Assembly (NCBI RefSeq): GCF_013760845.1
Contig: NZ_JACDUU010000008.1
Span: forward strand, 74,277-138,276
Direction of reading: 5' to 3'
Source of the DNA: [Anoxybacillus] calidus
GTDB lineage: Bacteria; Bacillota; Bacilli; Bacillales; Anoxybacillaceae
DNA: 64,000 bases
Positions 9,901-18,152 of the stretch are shown here, in pieces. The notes below the pieces were generated by a model. It did not search any database. It was not told the origin of the DNA and saw only the letters and a list, made by a program, of their open reading frames with translations. The first letter of the stretch is position 1. Each line of letters opens with the position of its first letter. The translations under genes and the position numbers were made by a program.

Positions 9901-10009
9901 AACATCAACGTTTTTAACGTTAATTATCGTACCCGTACTTTACAGTTTGCTCCATTCGGCTAAGAAAAAGAAAAGTGAACTTGGACTTGAACGCGCGGCA
10001 AATTATTAA
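6962..10009 (+). CDS. swrC: RND-superfamily efflux transporter (SwrC/YerP-like)
   Basis: A 1015-residue AcrB/SwrC-type proton-driven exporter with 12 predicted helices in two 1+5 halves. Helix 1 follows RFSMRNTVAL, and two large extracytoplasmic loops lie at about 40-330 and 555-850. The TM4 proton relay motif GIAVAVGRVVDDSIVVIENI contains the paired Asp residues. The second half has GLLMLNGIVVTNAIVLID. No membrane-fusion or outer-membrane gene is adjacent, as expected for a Gram-positive single-component pump. B. subtilis SwrC exports surfactin and lipid-active compounds; substrate here is unproven. GAGGAGAG precedes the ATG. Confidence 0.88.
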   Translation: MRSIIRFSMRNTVALCLIIIMLIGGGIYSVMNMNIEKYPNVDIPYLTVFIPYPGASPEQAMKDIGEPLEKEVMNIDGVENVYTDGTPWGVSLTAEYKMSVDMDKGEELMRQAVDKIKLPEGAEKPEFFRQTPDNPVIYSAGIYGTGEDRELQTFVKNEIVPTLEGIDGVDKVETSGLEDQKVYVRLKPEQLKEYGLTVDHVKQMIMANNLSIPTGDLTVNDEILPVRVNKELTSLDSVKNIRILLPKPKMPTKPGEMPVTSVQLGDIAEVAFDSEEKSYTRINGKEAVTFGLVPESGANTVAIVKEAKEKLEDLELPKGYKIETLLDQSTTIKESVYAMLREAILGAVMAVVVTLLFLRNVRSTIIAIISIPLSIFTSFLVLHFFLGYTLNIMTLSGIAVAVGRVVDDSIVVIENIFRRIRAAKERNDELVEQSTREVASAITSSTITTVAVFLPMAFVPGIVGRFFAPLAWTIVISLLFSLLVAITVVPLFARIFLLKLEPEEHRESSLQHLYRKSLNWALSHRWLTLAIAFALLVSSVILIAPKLGTTFLPQETSRSYHIHVTMEQGASAERTNEIAAKVERILIEKEDIEQISTSVGEGSARVSFIIKESIEDVDSLIKEIREELTDVKGAKEITMNGVGDMTGGASSQLQFIVNGPNMKKIEEASEQMADALKNIDGLADIKTSLEGEKPEIKINLDDEKLAEHHLLPATVAQSLRSYIAGDVVTKMMIDDTTTELLVNVKLDDVDSLEALGEQTVTNMLGQPVALKEVGTLERVKNRVAINHLNGKEYVLVQATITESNTGEISKKADEALNKLDLPSGVSWYKEGASAAMEEGFRNMSIAIAVSILLVYLVMVIAFGEGRAPFVILFAIPFSVIGALAGLWTVREPIGMPAMIGLLMLNGIVVTNAIVLIDRVKQNEKRGMEKHQALLEAGVVRLRPILMTAIATVGALIPMAFSSHAGLVSQSLAVVVIGGLTTSTFLTLIIVPVLYSLLHSAKKKKSELGLERAANY

Positions 10010-10100
10010 AGTAGAGAAGGAAGAAGCTGGTTGGGAAGTTTCTTCCTTATTTGTTGAATATAGTAAATATATCCTTTACGAAAGAAGGGAGAATGATTTT

Positions 10101-10568
10101 ATGTATCATATTCGTGTCCGAGCTTGTGCTTTAATTATTGAAAATGACGCAGTGCTTCTTGTTGAATTTGAAGATGAAAACGGGGTTCACTACAATCTTC
10201 CTGCAGGAGGAGTAGAAAAGGGAGAGTCGTTAATTGAAGCAGTCAAACGGGAGGCGTGGGAAGAAGCAGCAATTGAAGTCGAGGTTGGACCAATCGCTTT
10301 TGTTCACGAGATGGCTCCTCATTTGTTAAGTAAATCATCCGATACAACTATTCATCAAATCAGCATTATATTTGATTGCAAACGAAAGGAACACTCCGTC
10401 CCCAAGCTTCCAGAAACTCGTGATCTTAATCAGACAGGGGTTAAATGGATTCCTCTTAGTAAGTTACATGAAATTATCTTATATCCAAACATTAAACAAC
10501 ATATTATTGAGTACGCCAAAAACCGAAAAACATTGGAATTGATTGAGGAACATACACTGACTTATTAG
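10101..10568 (+). CDS. Nudix hydrolase
   Basis: A 155-residue pyrophosphohydrolase of nucleoside-diphosphate-linked compounds. The Nudix box is clear: GGVEKGESLIEAVKRE followed by AWEEAAIEV, providing the metal-binding glutamates. The ATG at 10101 has AAGGGAG 10 bases upstream. The longer frame from 9975 would overlap the exporter gene and adds a non-conserved tail, so it was rejected. Substrate cannot be predicted. The gene lies 91 bases after the RND gene, and co-transcription is possible. Confidence 0.85.
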   Translation: MYHIRVRACALIIENDAVLLVEFEDENGVHYNLPAGGVEKGESLIEAVKREAWEEAAIEVEVGPIAFVHEMAPHLLSKSSDTTIHQISIIFDCKRKEHSVPKLPETRDLNQTGVKWIPLSKLHEIILYPNIKQHIIEYAKNRKTLELIEEHTLTY

Positions 10569-10841
10569 CAAGGGAAAGATTGCGCACGTATGAAAATGAA
10601 GAATGTTATATTTTTTAAGATGATTGAACGTTCGAGTATAAATGGGTGAAATACTCTCTTTGATTTCAGTGATTGCTTATGATTTATTTTATGAGGGACT
10701 TTAAAAATACAGGTGTTGTTTAAGGGGAGACCTTGGTAACAAAGCACTTAAAGCACTGCGTGATGGTTGGAAGAACATTGAGGATATTTGGTAGAGGAAT
10801 AAATGAAAAGGATTTATTCCTAAAAAATTTTTCATCGATAA

Positions 10842-10905
10842 TGAGTGATTACTCACTTAACAAATGGGGTTGTATCATTATATAATGAAAGTGAGTAATC
10901 ACTCA
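10842..10905 (+). promoter_or_regulatory. Promoter flanked by two palindromic TetR-type operators
   Basis: TGAGTGATTACTCA (10842-10855) and TGAGTAATCACTCA (10892-10905) are reverse complements of each other, each with TGAGT/ACTCA arms. Between them lie TTAACA (10857-10862) and, after 18 bases, TATAAT (10881-10886). The layout fits tight repression of the ABC operon by the TetR protein encoded as its third gene. Confidence 0.8.
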
Positions 10906-10926
10906 TTAAGAAATGGAGGAAACCAT

Positions 10927-11655
10927 ATGTCGGAAACGGTATGTATACGTGTTGAACATGTATCGAAACGATTTGGGAAAAAGATCGTGATTGAAGACAT
11001 TACTATGGATGTTAAAAAAGGGGAAATTTTCGGTATGCTTGGTCCTTCAGGAGCAGGGAAAACAACATTAGTGAAAATGATTGCCGGAATTGCTGAAGCA
11101 ACAAGCGGAACCATTCATGTGCTAAATACAAAAATGCCCAATTTACAAGTTATGAAGCGCATTGGCTTTATGGCACAGTCTGATGCGTTATATGGAGAGC
11201 TGACGGCTCTAGAGAACTTGCAATTTTTTGCAGCGATTTACGGCCTAAAAGGAAAAAAGCAAAAGCAACGGATTGAGGAAGTGATGGAGCTTGTGAATTT
11301 ATCAGAACATATGAAAAAGACGGTAAACAATTATTCTGGAGGAATGAAACGGCGCTTATCACTTGCCGCTTGTTTGCTGCACGAACCAGAAGTATTAATT
11401 TTGGATGAGCCGACTGTAGGGATTGATCCGGTGCTTCGACAATCCATTTGGGAAGAACTTGAACGAATTAGGCAAAAAGGAACAACGATTGTTGTTACAA
11501 CTCATGTGATGGATGAAGCAGAGAAATGTCAGAGATTGGCGATGATTCGCGATGGTCGCCTGATTGCTGTAGGAAGCCCGGAAGAGTTGAAGAAAAGGAC
11601 AAATTCACAAACGATTGAAGAAGCATTTTTATATTTCGGAGGTGCAAGGAAATGA
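10927..11655 (+). CDS. ABC transporter ATP-binding protein (multidrug/ABC-2 type)
   Basis: A 242-residue nucleotide-binding subunit. Walker A is GPSGAGKTT near residue 40, the Q-loop is FMAQSD, the signature is NNYSGGMKRRLSL, Walker B is VLILDEPTVGID and the switch His is in VVTTHVMDEAE. The CcmA/DrrA-like sequence points to an export pump. The ATG at 10927 follows GGAGGAAACCAT. An upstream frame starting at 10864 overlaps the promoter and operator and is rejected. It overlaps the permease gene by 4 bases, so the two are translationally coupled. Confidence 0.92.
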   Translation: MSETVCIRVEHVSKRFGKKIVIEDITMDVKKGEIFGMLGPSGAGKTTLVKMIAGIAEATSGTIHVLNTKMPNLQVMKRIGFMAQSDALYGELTALENLQFFAAIYGLKGKKQKQRIEEVMELVNLSEHMKKTVNNYSGGMKRRLSLAACLLHEPEVLILDEPTVGIDPVLRQSIWEELERIRQKGTTIVVTTHVMDEAEKCQRLAMIRDGRLIAVGSPEELKKRTNSQTIEEAFLYFGGARK

Positions 11656-12680
11656 GAGTTCGTGCCATCGTCGTGCGAATTATTCGCCAGTTTTTCCGTG
11701 ATAAACGAACGCTAGGGTTAATGATTTTTGCTCCAATGTTTGTCTTATTTTTAATGAACTTAGTATTTAATGGAGAAGAATATAAACCGACGATTGGAGT
11801 TGCCAAAGATGTACCGGATGTCATCGTTGAAAAGTTAGAAAAAAATGATGCTGTAATTAAAGAAATGACCAAGGAAACGGCAAACAATCAATTAGAAAAA
11901 CAGAAAATCGACGCCTTTATTGAAATGAATGATCAAGCGCCGAAAATTACATTGGAAGGTAGCGACCCATCGGTCAATAAAGCGGTTCTTGTTTCTGTAC
12001 AAAATGCGTTTCAAGCGTTAGCGCCGCAAACGCAATCACTGGATTTAAAAACGATTTATTTACATGGTTCGGAAGATATGGCGCTATTCGATAACTTTGG
12101 TCCTGTGTTAATCGGATTTTTTGTTTTCTTTTTCGTTTTTCTAATTGCGGGAGTATCCTTTCTTCGTGAACGAACAGGTGGAACACTAGAGCGATTATTA
12201 GCAACACCGTTAAGACGTTGGGAAATCGTTATTGGTTATGTAATCGGGTTCGGTATTTTTACGACATTTCAAGCGAGTTTAATATCTTGGTTTGCCATTG
12301 ACATTCTTGACATGATGATGGAGGGATCATTTTTATATGTGCTGTTCATTACTTTCTTACTAGCAATGACAGCTTTAACATTAGGAACGTTATTGTCCGC
12401 ATTTGCAAACAATGAACTCCAAATGTTTCAATTTATTCCGTTAGTCGTTGTTCCGCAAATTTTCTTCTCAGGGCTATTTAACTTAGAAACAATGACAGAA
12501 TGGCTCCGCTCATTAAGTGTCATTATGCCGCTAACATATGGGGCGGACGCACTGAGGGAGATTATGATTCGCGGTAACGGCTGGGAAGAAATCGCGTTAG
12601 ATGTGTATGCTTTACTTGGCTTTTCTCTGTTATTTATGGTATTAAATGTGATAGCATTAAAGAAATATCGAAGATTGTAA
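11652..12680 (+). CDS. ABC-2 type transporter permease
   Basis: A 342-residue membrane subunit. One N-terminal helix (about 20-38) is followed by an extracytoplasmic stretch of about 110 residues, then a cluster of five helices from about 148 to 335. The C-terminal half contains FLRERTGGTLERLLATPLRR, typical of YhgE/DrrB/ABC-2 exporters. It overlaps the ATPase gene through ATGA and precedes the TetR gene by 13 bases, forming a three-gene efflux operon. Substrate unknown. Confidence 0.9.
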   Translation: MRVRAIVVRIIRQFFRDKRTLGLMIFAPMFVLFLMNLVFNGEEYKPTIGVAKDVPDVIVEKLEKNDAVIKEMTKETANNQLEKQKIDAFIEMNDQAPKITLEGSDPSVNKAVLVSVQNAFQALAPQTQSLDLKTIYLHGSEDMALFDNFGPVLIGFFVFFFVFLIAGVSFLRERTGGTLERLLATPLRRWEIVIGYVIGFGIFTTFQASLISWFAIDILDMMMEGSFLYVLFITFLLAMTALTLGTLLSAFANNELQMFQFIPLVVVPQIFFSGLFNLETMTEWLRSLSVIMPLTYGADALREIMIRGNGWEEIALDVYALLGFSLLFMVLNVIALKKYRRL

Positions 12681-12693
12681 GGAGTAAAAACAA

Positions 12694-13350
12694 ATGAATG
12701 ATCAACAATGGCTAAAAGAGCTATTGAAAGTAAATGATGAAGAAGTAAAACTGAGCGATAAACAAGCGAAAATTTTAGAAGCGGCGATTGAAATGTTTGC
12801 CGAAAAAGGATATGCAGCAACCTCAACGAGTGAAATTGCCAAACGGGCAGGTGTTGCCGAAGGAACGATTTTCCGCCACTATAAAACAAAAAAAGATTTG
12901 CTGTTAGCCATCGTCACTCCGACTGTAACAAAAGTCGTTGCTCCGTTTTTAGCAAAGGAATTTGTTAAGGAAGTGTTTGAAAATCAATACAAAAGCTATG
13001 AAGATTTTATTCGAGCGCTCATGAAAAATCGTTACGAATTTGTAAAAAAGCATTTGCCGCTTATTCGCATCTTTTGGCAGGAACTGGCGTTTCACTCTGA
13101 TATTAAGGAACAATTTCAAGCTGTATTTATCGAGAACGTATATGAGAAATTTAAAAGAATTATTGAATATTTTCAAACAAAAGGTGAAATTGTTGAGCTT
13201 CCGCCAACAACTGTCATTCGCATGACGGTCACCACAATTGCCGGATTTTTACTTACTCGATTTATCATCTTGCCGGACCAAGAATGGGATGACGAATCTG
13301 AAATGGAACGGACCATTCAATTTCTTATGCATGGATTAACAAGAAAATAA
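12694..13350 (+). CDS. TetR/AcrR-family repressor, probable autoregulator of the ABC operon
   Basis: A 218-residue regulator. The N-terminal helix-turn-helix spans about residues 25-70, with AAIEMFAEKGYAATSTSEIA and GVAEGTIFRHYKTKKDLL. The C-terminal ligand domain is helical and variable. It is the last gene of the operon whose promoter is framed by twin TGAGT-N4-ACTCA palindromes. Autoregulation of efflux genes by a terminal TetR gene is a common arrangement; here it is inferred. The hairpin repeat at 13362 follows directly and may terminate transcription. Confidence 0.9.
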   Translation: MNDQQWLKELLKVNDEEVKLSDKQAKILEAAIEMFAEKGYAATSTSEIAKRAGVAEGTIFRHYKTKKDLLLAIVTPTVTKVVAPFLAKEFVKEVFENQYKSYEDFIRALMKNRYEFVKKHLPLIRIFWQELAFHSDIKEQFQAVFIENVYEKFKRIIEYFQTKGEIVELPPTTVIRMTVTTIAGFLLTRFIILPDQEWDDESEMERTIQFLMHGLTRK

Positions 13351-13361
13351 AAGGATAAGAC

Positions 13362-13484
13362 GGGGCTGATCCAAAAGTGTCTGACCTCACTCGAAACCAT
13401 ATATAATGGTGTTCTCATCTAATGTTATGTATTGTTGTGGTTGTCGGGTCTGACACTTTGCTTTTGGGTCAGTCTCGTTTTTTG
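13362..13484. repeat. Dispersed hairpin repeat, copy 1
   Basis: Outer arms CTGATCCAAAAGTGTCTGACC and GGTCTGACACTTTGCTTTTGGGTCAG (approximately paired) enclose an AT-rich core with CATATATAATGG. A T-run follows. Its sequence and fold match the copies at 22057, 24697 and 56608. Here it sits 11 bases after the TetR stop codon. Confidence 0.85.
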
Positions 13485-13721
13485 TCTATCAGGCTTGTGA
13501 ACTACTTACCACTTAACTTTGCTGGAATTAGGAGACTTCTTTCGGAATTGTGTTCAAAAATACTATGAAAGTGGTGCTTGGAGTCAAACATTTGACGCAA
13601 TAGTCGAATACATATTTTAGATAACTGAATATTTTAAATATAGTAAAAAATAACAAATTGTGGTATTATATTGTGTTGTAATATTCTTATAATACAGAAA
13701 AATGAAGAGGAAATGAATGGT
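13485..13721. other. Intergenic stretch before the diguanylate cyclase
   Basis: No certain gene. A 34-codon frame (13519-13620) ending in EYIF looks protein-like but lacks a ribosome site and may be a gene remnant. A TATAAT at 13688-13693 may be the -10 of the downstream gene, without a good -35. Confidence 0.35.
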
Positions 13722-14822
13722 ATGAATAAATTAAAGGGTTATAAAATGGAGTGGGCTTTCTCTTTCGTAAGGTGGTTTCTATTGGGGATATGTGTCGTTT
13801 TATTTTGTATTGAACCAGTTCAAGCATTTTTTCATTTGGAGAGAGACTCGGTTTCCGCTTTATTTATAATCAGTCTGTGTTACATATTAATCACACAATA
13901 TAGCTTATGGAAAATGATAACAGAAGGAAGTCATACAGCGAAACAAATCCTTCAAATAGGAGTTTGCTTTGACTTTCTTGTGGCGATGTGGTTGCTTATT
14001 GTCACAGGAGGAGTGAACAGTCCGCTAGCGCCAATGACATATTTGGTAATTATGCATGCTGCGTTTTATTGGAATATAAAAGGTGCTATCATATCCACTG
14101 GCAGTGTTATTGCTGGGTTTATTATTATTTTTTTGTTAAAGGGACAGCCTGCTTCTGAGAGTATGCTTTTTTATTTTTTCTTACACATCGGATTGACAGC
14201 GATTGTCGGTTTATTCGGAGGTCTTATTGTTGCGCGCGAGAGAAAACATTTCTATGAAAAAGCCACAGCAAGAAAACAGGTAAGAATCGATTATTTAACA
14301 GGATTATACAATCGTCGTTGTTTTCATGAATCGCTTCGGCGTATTGTACGTGAAACAAAATCTTGTATACTTGTCATGGCGGATGTCGATCATTTTAAAT
14401 TAATTAATGATCAATACGGGCATGTAATGGGAGACCTTGTATTAAAAGAAATTGGCAAAATTCTTGCCGAGTGTGTACGAAAAGAAAAAGGCAGAGCTTT
14501 TCGTTATGGCGGTGAAGAATTTGCGTTTTTGTTTCCTAATGCAAATCATCCGTGTATTAAACGAGTAATTGAAAAAATTTACAAAGAATTAGCGGGACAA
14601 ACATTTAGGGATAACACTCTAAAAGTGACAATGAGCTTCGGTGTTGCAAGATGGCAGACGGGTGAAAGGGAACATGAATGGTTGGAGCGGGCCGACAGTT
14701 TGCTATATAAAGCAAAAAATCAGGGTAGAAACCGTGCAGTATTTGATGATCAATCTATTTTTGTAAATCCAGTTACTAAACGAATAGAAAATTATAATAT
14801 ACAAACTAAAATCACGATTTAA
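13722..14822 (+). CDS. Membrane-anchored diguanylate cyclase (GGDEF)
   Basis: A 366-residue c-di-GMP synthase. Five to six hydrophobic helices fill about residues 8-175, a MASE-like sensor. The GGDEF domain follows from about 190, with DYLTGLYNRR, a metal-binding Asp in VMADVDHFKLIND and the active-site loop RYGGEEFAF. An RxxD inhibitory site is not evident: the equivalent stretch reads VRKEKGRAF. Product inhibition may therefore be absent. ATG 13722 is preferred over upstream starts because AGAGGA lies about 10 bases before it. Confidence 0.88.
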   Translation: MNKLKGYKMEWAFSFVRWFLLGICVVLFCIEPVQAFFHLERDSVSALFIISLCYILITQYSLWKMITEGSHTAKQILQIGVCFDFLVAMWLLIVTGGVNSPLAPMTYLVIMHAAFYWNIKGAIISTGSVIAGFIIIFLLKGQPASESMLFYFFLHIGLTAIVGLFGGLIVARERKHFYEKATARKQVRIDYLTGLYNRRCFHESLRRIVRETKSCILVMADVDHFKLINDQYGHVMGDLVLKEIGKILAECVRKEKGRAFRYGGEEFAFLFPNANHPCIKRVIEKIYKELAGQTFRDNTLKVTMSFGVARWQTGEREHEWLERADSLLYKAKNQGRNRAVFDDQSIFVNPVTKRIENYNIQTKITI

Positions 14823-14825
14823 AAA

Positions 14826-14865
14826 AATAACCCAATCTCTCAAAAAGAGATTGGGATTGTTATTT
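14826..14865. terminator. Bidirectional terminator between the cyclase and clpE
   Basis: CCCAATCTCT (14831-14840) pairs with AGAGATTGGG (14846-14855), flanked by A-rich and T-rich tracts serving both convergent genes. Confidence 0.85.
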
Positions 14866-16986
14866 TGCCTCTGATTTAGCAACAATGCGGTCATTTTCAA
14901 TAGTAATATAAATATTTTTTACTTCTTCTTCATCAAGAAGCAAATCAGCAATTTGATCTTCTACGTGTTCCTGGATCGCACGGCGAAGCGGACGAGCGCC
15001 GAATGCAGGATGATAGCCGATTTCCGCGAGTTTTTCCTTCGCTTCTTGAGAAATGTCAACTTGAATGCCTTCTTCTTTTAATGTTGCTTTTAGTTCGTCA
15101 AGCATAAGTTCTACAATTTGTAACATGTGTTCTTTTTCAAGCGGTTGAAATTCGATAATCGCGTCGAAGCGGTTTAGGAATTCAGGTTTAAAGTAAGAAC
15201 TTAATGAATCAAGGATGCTTGTTCGGCTGTTTTCTTTGCCGAAACCAACAGTAATCTTTTTGTCAGTTACTCCCGCATTGCTTGTCATAATAATAACGGT
15301 ATCTTTAAAGCTTACCGTACGGCCTTGGCTGTCCGTTAAGCGACCGTCCTCTAAAATCTGCAAGAACATGTGCTGCACATCAGGATGCGCTTTTTCAATT
15401 TCGTCTAACAAGATAATGCTGTAAGGATTACGGCGTACTTTTTCTGTTAATTGACCAGCTTCCTCATGGCCTACATAGCCTGGAGGTGAACCGATTAATT
15501 TAGACACAGAGTGCTTTTCCATATATTCGCTCATATCTAGACGAATCATTGCGTCTTTAGAACCGAATAATTCTTCGGCAAGTGTTTTCGTTAATTCTGT
15601 TTTACCAACACCAGTTGGTCCAACGAATAAGAATGAAGCGATTGGGCGGTTTTTTGCTTTCAATCCAGCACGGCTGCGACGAATCGCTTTTGCCACTTTT
15701 TTCACCGCTTCTGCTTGTCCGATTACTTTCTTGGCGAGATTTTCTTCTAAGTTTTTCATTTTTGCTTGTTCACTTGCTTGAAGTTTACCAACTGGAATGC
15801 CTGTTTTTTCTTCAATAATTTTTTGAATGTCAGCTACGTCTACAATTGCTTTTTCTGTTTTATTTTCTAATTGTTTTTCCAGTTTCAATTCTTCAGCACG
15901 AAGTTTTGCTGCTAATTCGTAGTTTTCTTCTTTTGCAGCTTTTTCTTTTTCTTTTGCTAGCTGAGCAAGGCGCTCTTGAATTTGTTTTTCATCAGTTGGA
16001 CCGGTACGCAAGTTTACTTTAGAACCTGCTTCATCTAATAAATCGATTGCTTTGTCAGGTAGGAAGCGGTCTTGAATATAGCGATGGGATAATGTGACAC
16101 ACGCTTTAATCGCTTCATCTGTATATTTCACTTGATGGAATTGTTCATATTTTTCTTGAATGCCTTTTAAAATTTCAATGGCTTGTTCGATTGTTGGCTC
16201 ATGTACCATTACTGGTTGGAAGCGTCGTTCAAGCGCCGCGTCTTTCTCGATTTGACGATATTCTTTTAATGTCGTTGCACCGACAACTTGAAGCTCGCCG
16301 CGCGCTAATGCAGGTTTCAAAATATTGCCCGCGTCCATAGAACCTTCGGCAGAGCCAGCACCGACAAGCAGATGGATTTCATCGATAAATAAGATAATAT
16401 TTTTACGATGTTGCAATTCAGCAATTAATTGTTTCATTCGTTCTTCAAATTGACCACGGATACCGGTATTGGCCACAAGGGAAGCAACATCGAGTAAATA
16501 TACTTCTTTGTTTAAAAGCTTCGCTGGCACATTTCCTTCGGCAATTCTTAATGCAAGCCCTTCAACGATCGCGGTTTTACCTACACCTGGTTCACCGATT
16601 AACACAGGGTTATTTTTATTTCTCCGGTTTAAAATTTCAATCACACGTTCAATTTCTTTATCACGGCCGATAACAGGGTCGATGAGACCGGCTTTGGCAA
16701 GCTGTGTTAAGTTGCGGCCGAATCTATCTAAAAAGCCACCGCCTTTTCCACGCTGCATTTGTGGAGAAGTTGGCTGTTTTACTTCAAATAAGTTTGGTTC
16801 AGCAAACCCGTTCAATAATTCGTCAAATGGAAAGTGTGAAAGGTTGTCGAAACCAAAGCTGGATGGAATTTCGATATTTTGTTTTTCATAACATGTGCGG
16901 CAAAGGTGCAATTGTTTTTTCTCGTTGTTGAATTGCATATTTACAAACACTGTAGCTGGGCTTTGCTGACAAGATTGACAAAGCAT
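14860..16986 (-). CDS. clpE: ClpE-type HSP100 ATPase subunit of a Clp protease
   Basis: A 708-residue hexameric unfoldase partnering ClpP. The N-terminal zinc finger uses [10 protein letters not shown] and LCRTCYE. The first AAA+ module has [13 protein letters not shown], followed by a UVR-type coiled segment containing [15 protein letters not shown]. The second module has [14 protein letters not shown] and [14 protein letters not shown]. The start at 16986 follows AAAGGAGGTTGAGAAT and places the zinc finger at the extreme N-terminus as in ClpE; the 84-codon upstream extension is promoter DNA. CtsR-type heptads lie in and after the promoter. Confidence 0.95.
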   Translation of the reverse strand: MLCQSCQQSPATVFVNMQFNNEKKQLHLCRTCYEKQNIEIPSSFGFDNLSHFPFDELLNGFAEPNLFEVKQPTSPQMQRGKGGGFLDRFGRNLTQLAKAGLIDPVIGRDKEIERVIEILNRRNKNNPVLIGEPGVGKTAIVEGLALRIAEGNVPAKLLNKEVYLLDVASLVANTGIRGQFEERMKQLIAELQHRKNIILFIDEIHLLVGAGSAEGSMDAGNILKPALARGELQVVGATTLKEYRQIEKDAALERRFQPVMVHEPTIEQAIEILKGIQEKYEQFHQVKYTDEAIKACVTLSHRYIQDRFLPDKAIDLLDEAGSKVNLRTGPTDEKQIQERLAQLAKEKEKAAKEENYELAAKLRAEELKLEKQLENKTEKAIVDVADIQKIIEEKTGIPVGKLQASEQAKMKNLEENLAKKVIGQAEAVKKVAKAIRRSRAGLKAKNRPIASFLFVGPTGVGKTELTKTLAEELFGSKDAMIRLDMSEYMEKHSVSKLIGSPPGYVGHEEAGQLTEKVRRNPYSIILLDEIEKAHPDVQHMFLQILEDGRLTDSQGRTVSFKDTVIIMTSNAGVTDKKITVGFGKENSRTSILDSLSSYFKPEFLNRFDAIIEFQPLEKEHMLQIVELMLDELKATLKEEGIQVDISQEAKEKLAEIGYHPAFGARPLRRAIQEHVEDQIADLLLDEEEVKNIYITIENDRIVAKSEAK

Positions 16987-17004
16987 AATTCTCAACCTCC
17001 TTTG

Positions 17005-17067
17005 TTTGACTTTGACTATATTTGACCTTTTCGACTTTATTATACTTTGACCTTTTTTGACTTTCAA
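17005..17067 (-). promoter_or_regulatory. clpE promoter with CtsR operators
   Basis: On the minus strand, TTGAAA (17067-17062) is separated by 17 bases from TATAAT (17044-17039), an excellent sigma-A promoter. Directly repeated GGTCAAA/GTCAAA heptads lie inside the spacer (17046-17061) and downstream of the -10 (17011-17027, with another at 17005-17010). These match the tandem-heptad CtsR consensus. Confidence 0.9.
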
Positions 17068-17194
17068 GTACCTTATGTAAATTTTTTTATGAAAAAGATG
17101 AGAAATTATTTTGACCGATTTGTGAAAATGGAAATACAAAGAAGGACAATATGATATAGTGAGGAGTAGAAAAATATATAAAGGAGAGAAAATC

Positions 17195-17959
17195 GTGAAC
17201 AGAAAAAGTTTTCTTGCAGCACTTGTTTTGATGATCATCATTGGGATTTTATCTTCTTGCGCACAAAAGAATGAAGAAAATGAAGAAGCGGAAGAATTGG
17301 CGTTTCTTGATGTAAAAATTCAAACAGAAGAGAAAATTGAGCTAAACAAAGAAACAGAAATCGCTTGTCTTGTTACATATGGAAAAGAGAAAGTAACTGA
17401 TGCGGATGAAGTGAAATTTGAAATTTGGAAAAATGGCGAGGAAAATCATGAAATGCTATTAGGTGAGCATCGCGGAGAAGGGAAATATTCTGTTAAAAAA
17501 ACATTTACCGAGCCGGGAACTTATTCAATCGTTGCACATGTTACTGCTAGAAGCATGCATAATATGCCAAAGAAAGAAATTACGGTAGGCGAAAACCAAA
17601 CAGCTAATTCTGAAAATCGTTCAAAGGATAAAAATGAGCATGAAGGTGAACATCATGGTCATCATCATTCGCATGTTATGATTGCATTTCGAAACGAGCA
17701 AACTTATCAAATCAATACTGATATCGCTTTGATCGCCAACGTTCAGACGGATCATCAACCTTTATCGGAAGCACAAGTAAAATTTGAAGTTTGGAAGGAA
17801 AATGCGCAAAAACATGAATTTATTGACGCGAAAGAGGGAGGAAATGGAGAATATAAAGCAGTAAAAAAGTTCACTGAACCGGGAATTTATTTTGTAAAAA
17901 TTCATGTACAAAAAGGAGATATTCACGAACATCAAGTTGAAAAAATCGTTGTACAATAA
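17195..17959 (+). CDS. Lipoprotein with two tandem YtkA/FixH-like domains and a His-rich linker
   Basis: A 254-residue secreted lipoprotein. The signal peptide ends in the lipobox LSSC (lipidated Cys near residue 22). Two homologous Ig-like domains follow. Each has VKFEIWKN or VKFEVWKE, then [17 protein letters not shown] or [15 protein letters not shown], so an internal duplication is evident. The linker [13 protein letters not shown] is a probable metal-binding segment. YtkA-like domains are linked to copper or cytochrome oxidase maturation in some bacteria; that role is only a suggestion. GTG start with AAAGGAGAGAAAATC upstream. Confidence 0.8.
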   Translation: MNRKSFLAALVLMIIIGILSSCAQKNEENEEAEELAFLDVKIQTEEKIELNKETEIACLVTYGKEKVTDADEVKFEIWKNGEENHEMLLGEHRGEGKYSVKKTFTEPGTYSIVAHVTARSMHNMPKKEITVGENQTANSENRSKDKNEHEGEHHGHHHSHVMIAFRNEQTYQINTDIALIANVQTDHQPLSEAQVKFEVWKENAQKHEFIDAKEGGNGEYKAVKKFTEPGIYFVKIHVQKGDIHEHQVEKIVVQ

Positions 17960-17966
17960 TGATCTC

Positions 17967-18068
17967 GTAAGGGACTGACTTCTTCGATGCTTACAATATT
18001 TATGGCTGTCTGCTCTTATTGTCCATAAATATTGTCGTTGGAGGTGTCGGTCCCTTTGTTTTTGAGAC
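17967..18068 (+). terminator. Long hairpin after the lipoprotein gene, possibly a diverged repeat copy
   Basis: Outer arms AAGGGACTGAC and GTCGGTCCCTT surround an inner pair ACAATATTTATGG and CCATAAATATTGT, followed by a T-rich tail. Architecture and the GACTGAC/ACAATAT motifs resemble the dispersed hairpin family, but the GTGTCTGACC block is missing. Confidence 0.6.
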
Positions 18069-18152
18069 AGTTTTTTATTATGTTCGTCTTTCCGTGTCTT
18101 TTTTTTCATATATATGACTATATGTAGGACAAGGAAGACAGGGGGGAACAAA

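Noticed and set aside
10569..10840. Frame ending GDLGNKALKALRDGWKNIED plus IW near 10720-10790 before the ABC operon
   Set aside because: Protein-like ending but no start codon with a ribosome site and no recognisable family; kept only as a possible remnant.
13519..13620. 34-codon frame LLELGDFFRNCVQKYYESGA onward
   Set aside because: No ribosome site, start uncertain, no family; mentioned in the intergenic entry but not called as a gene.
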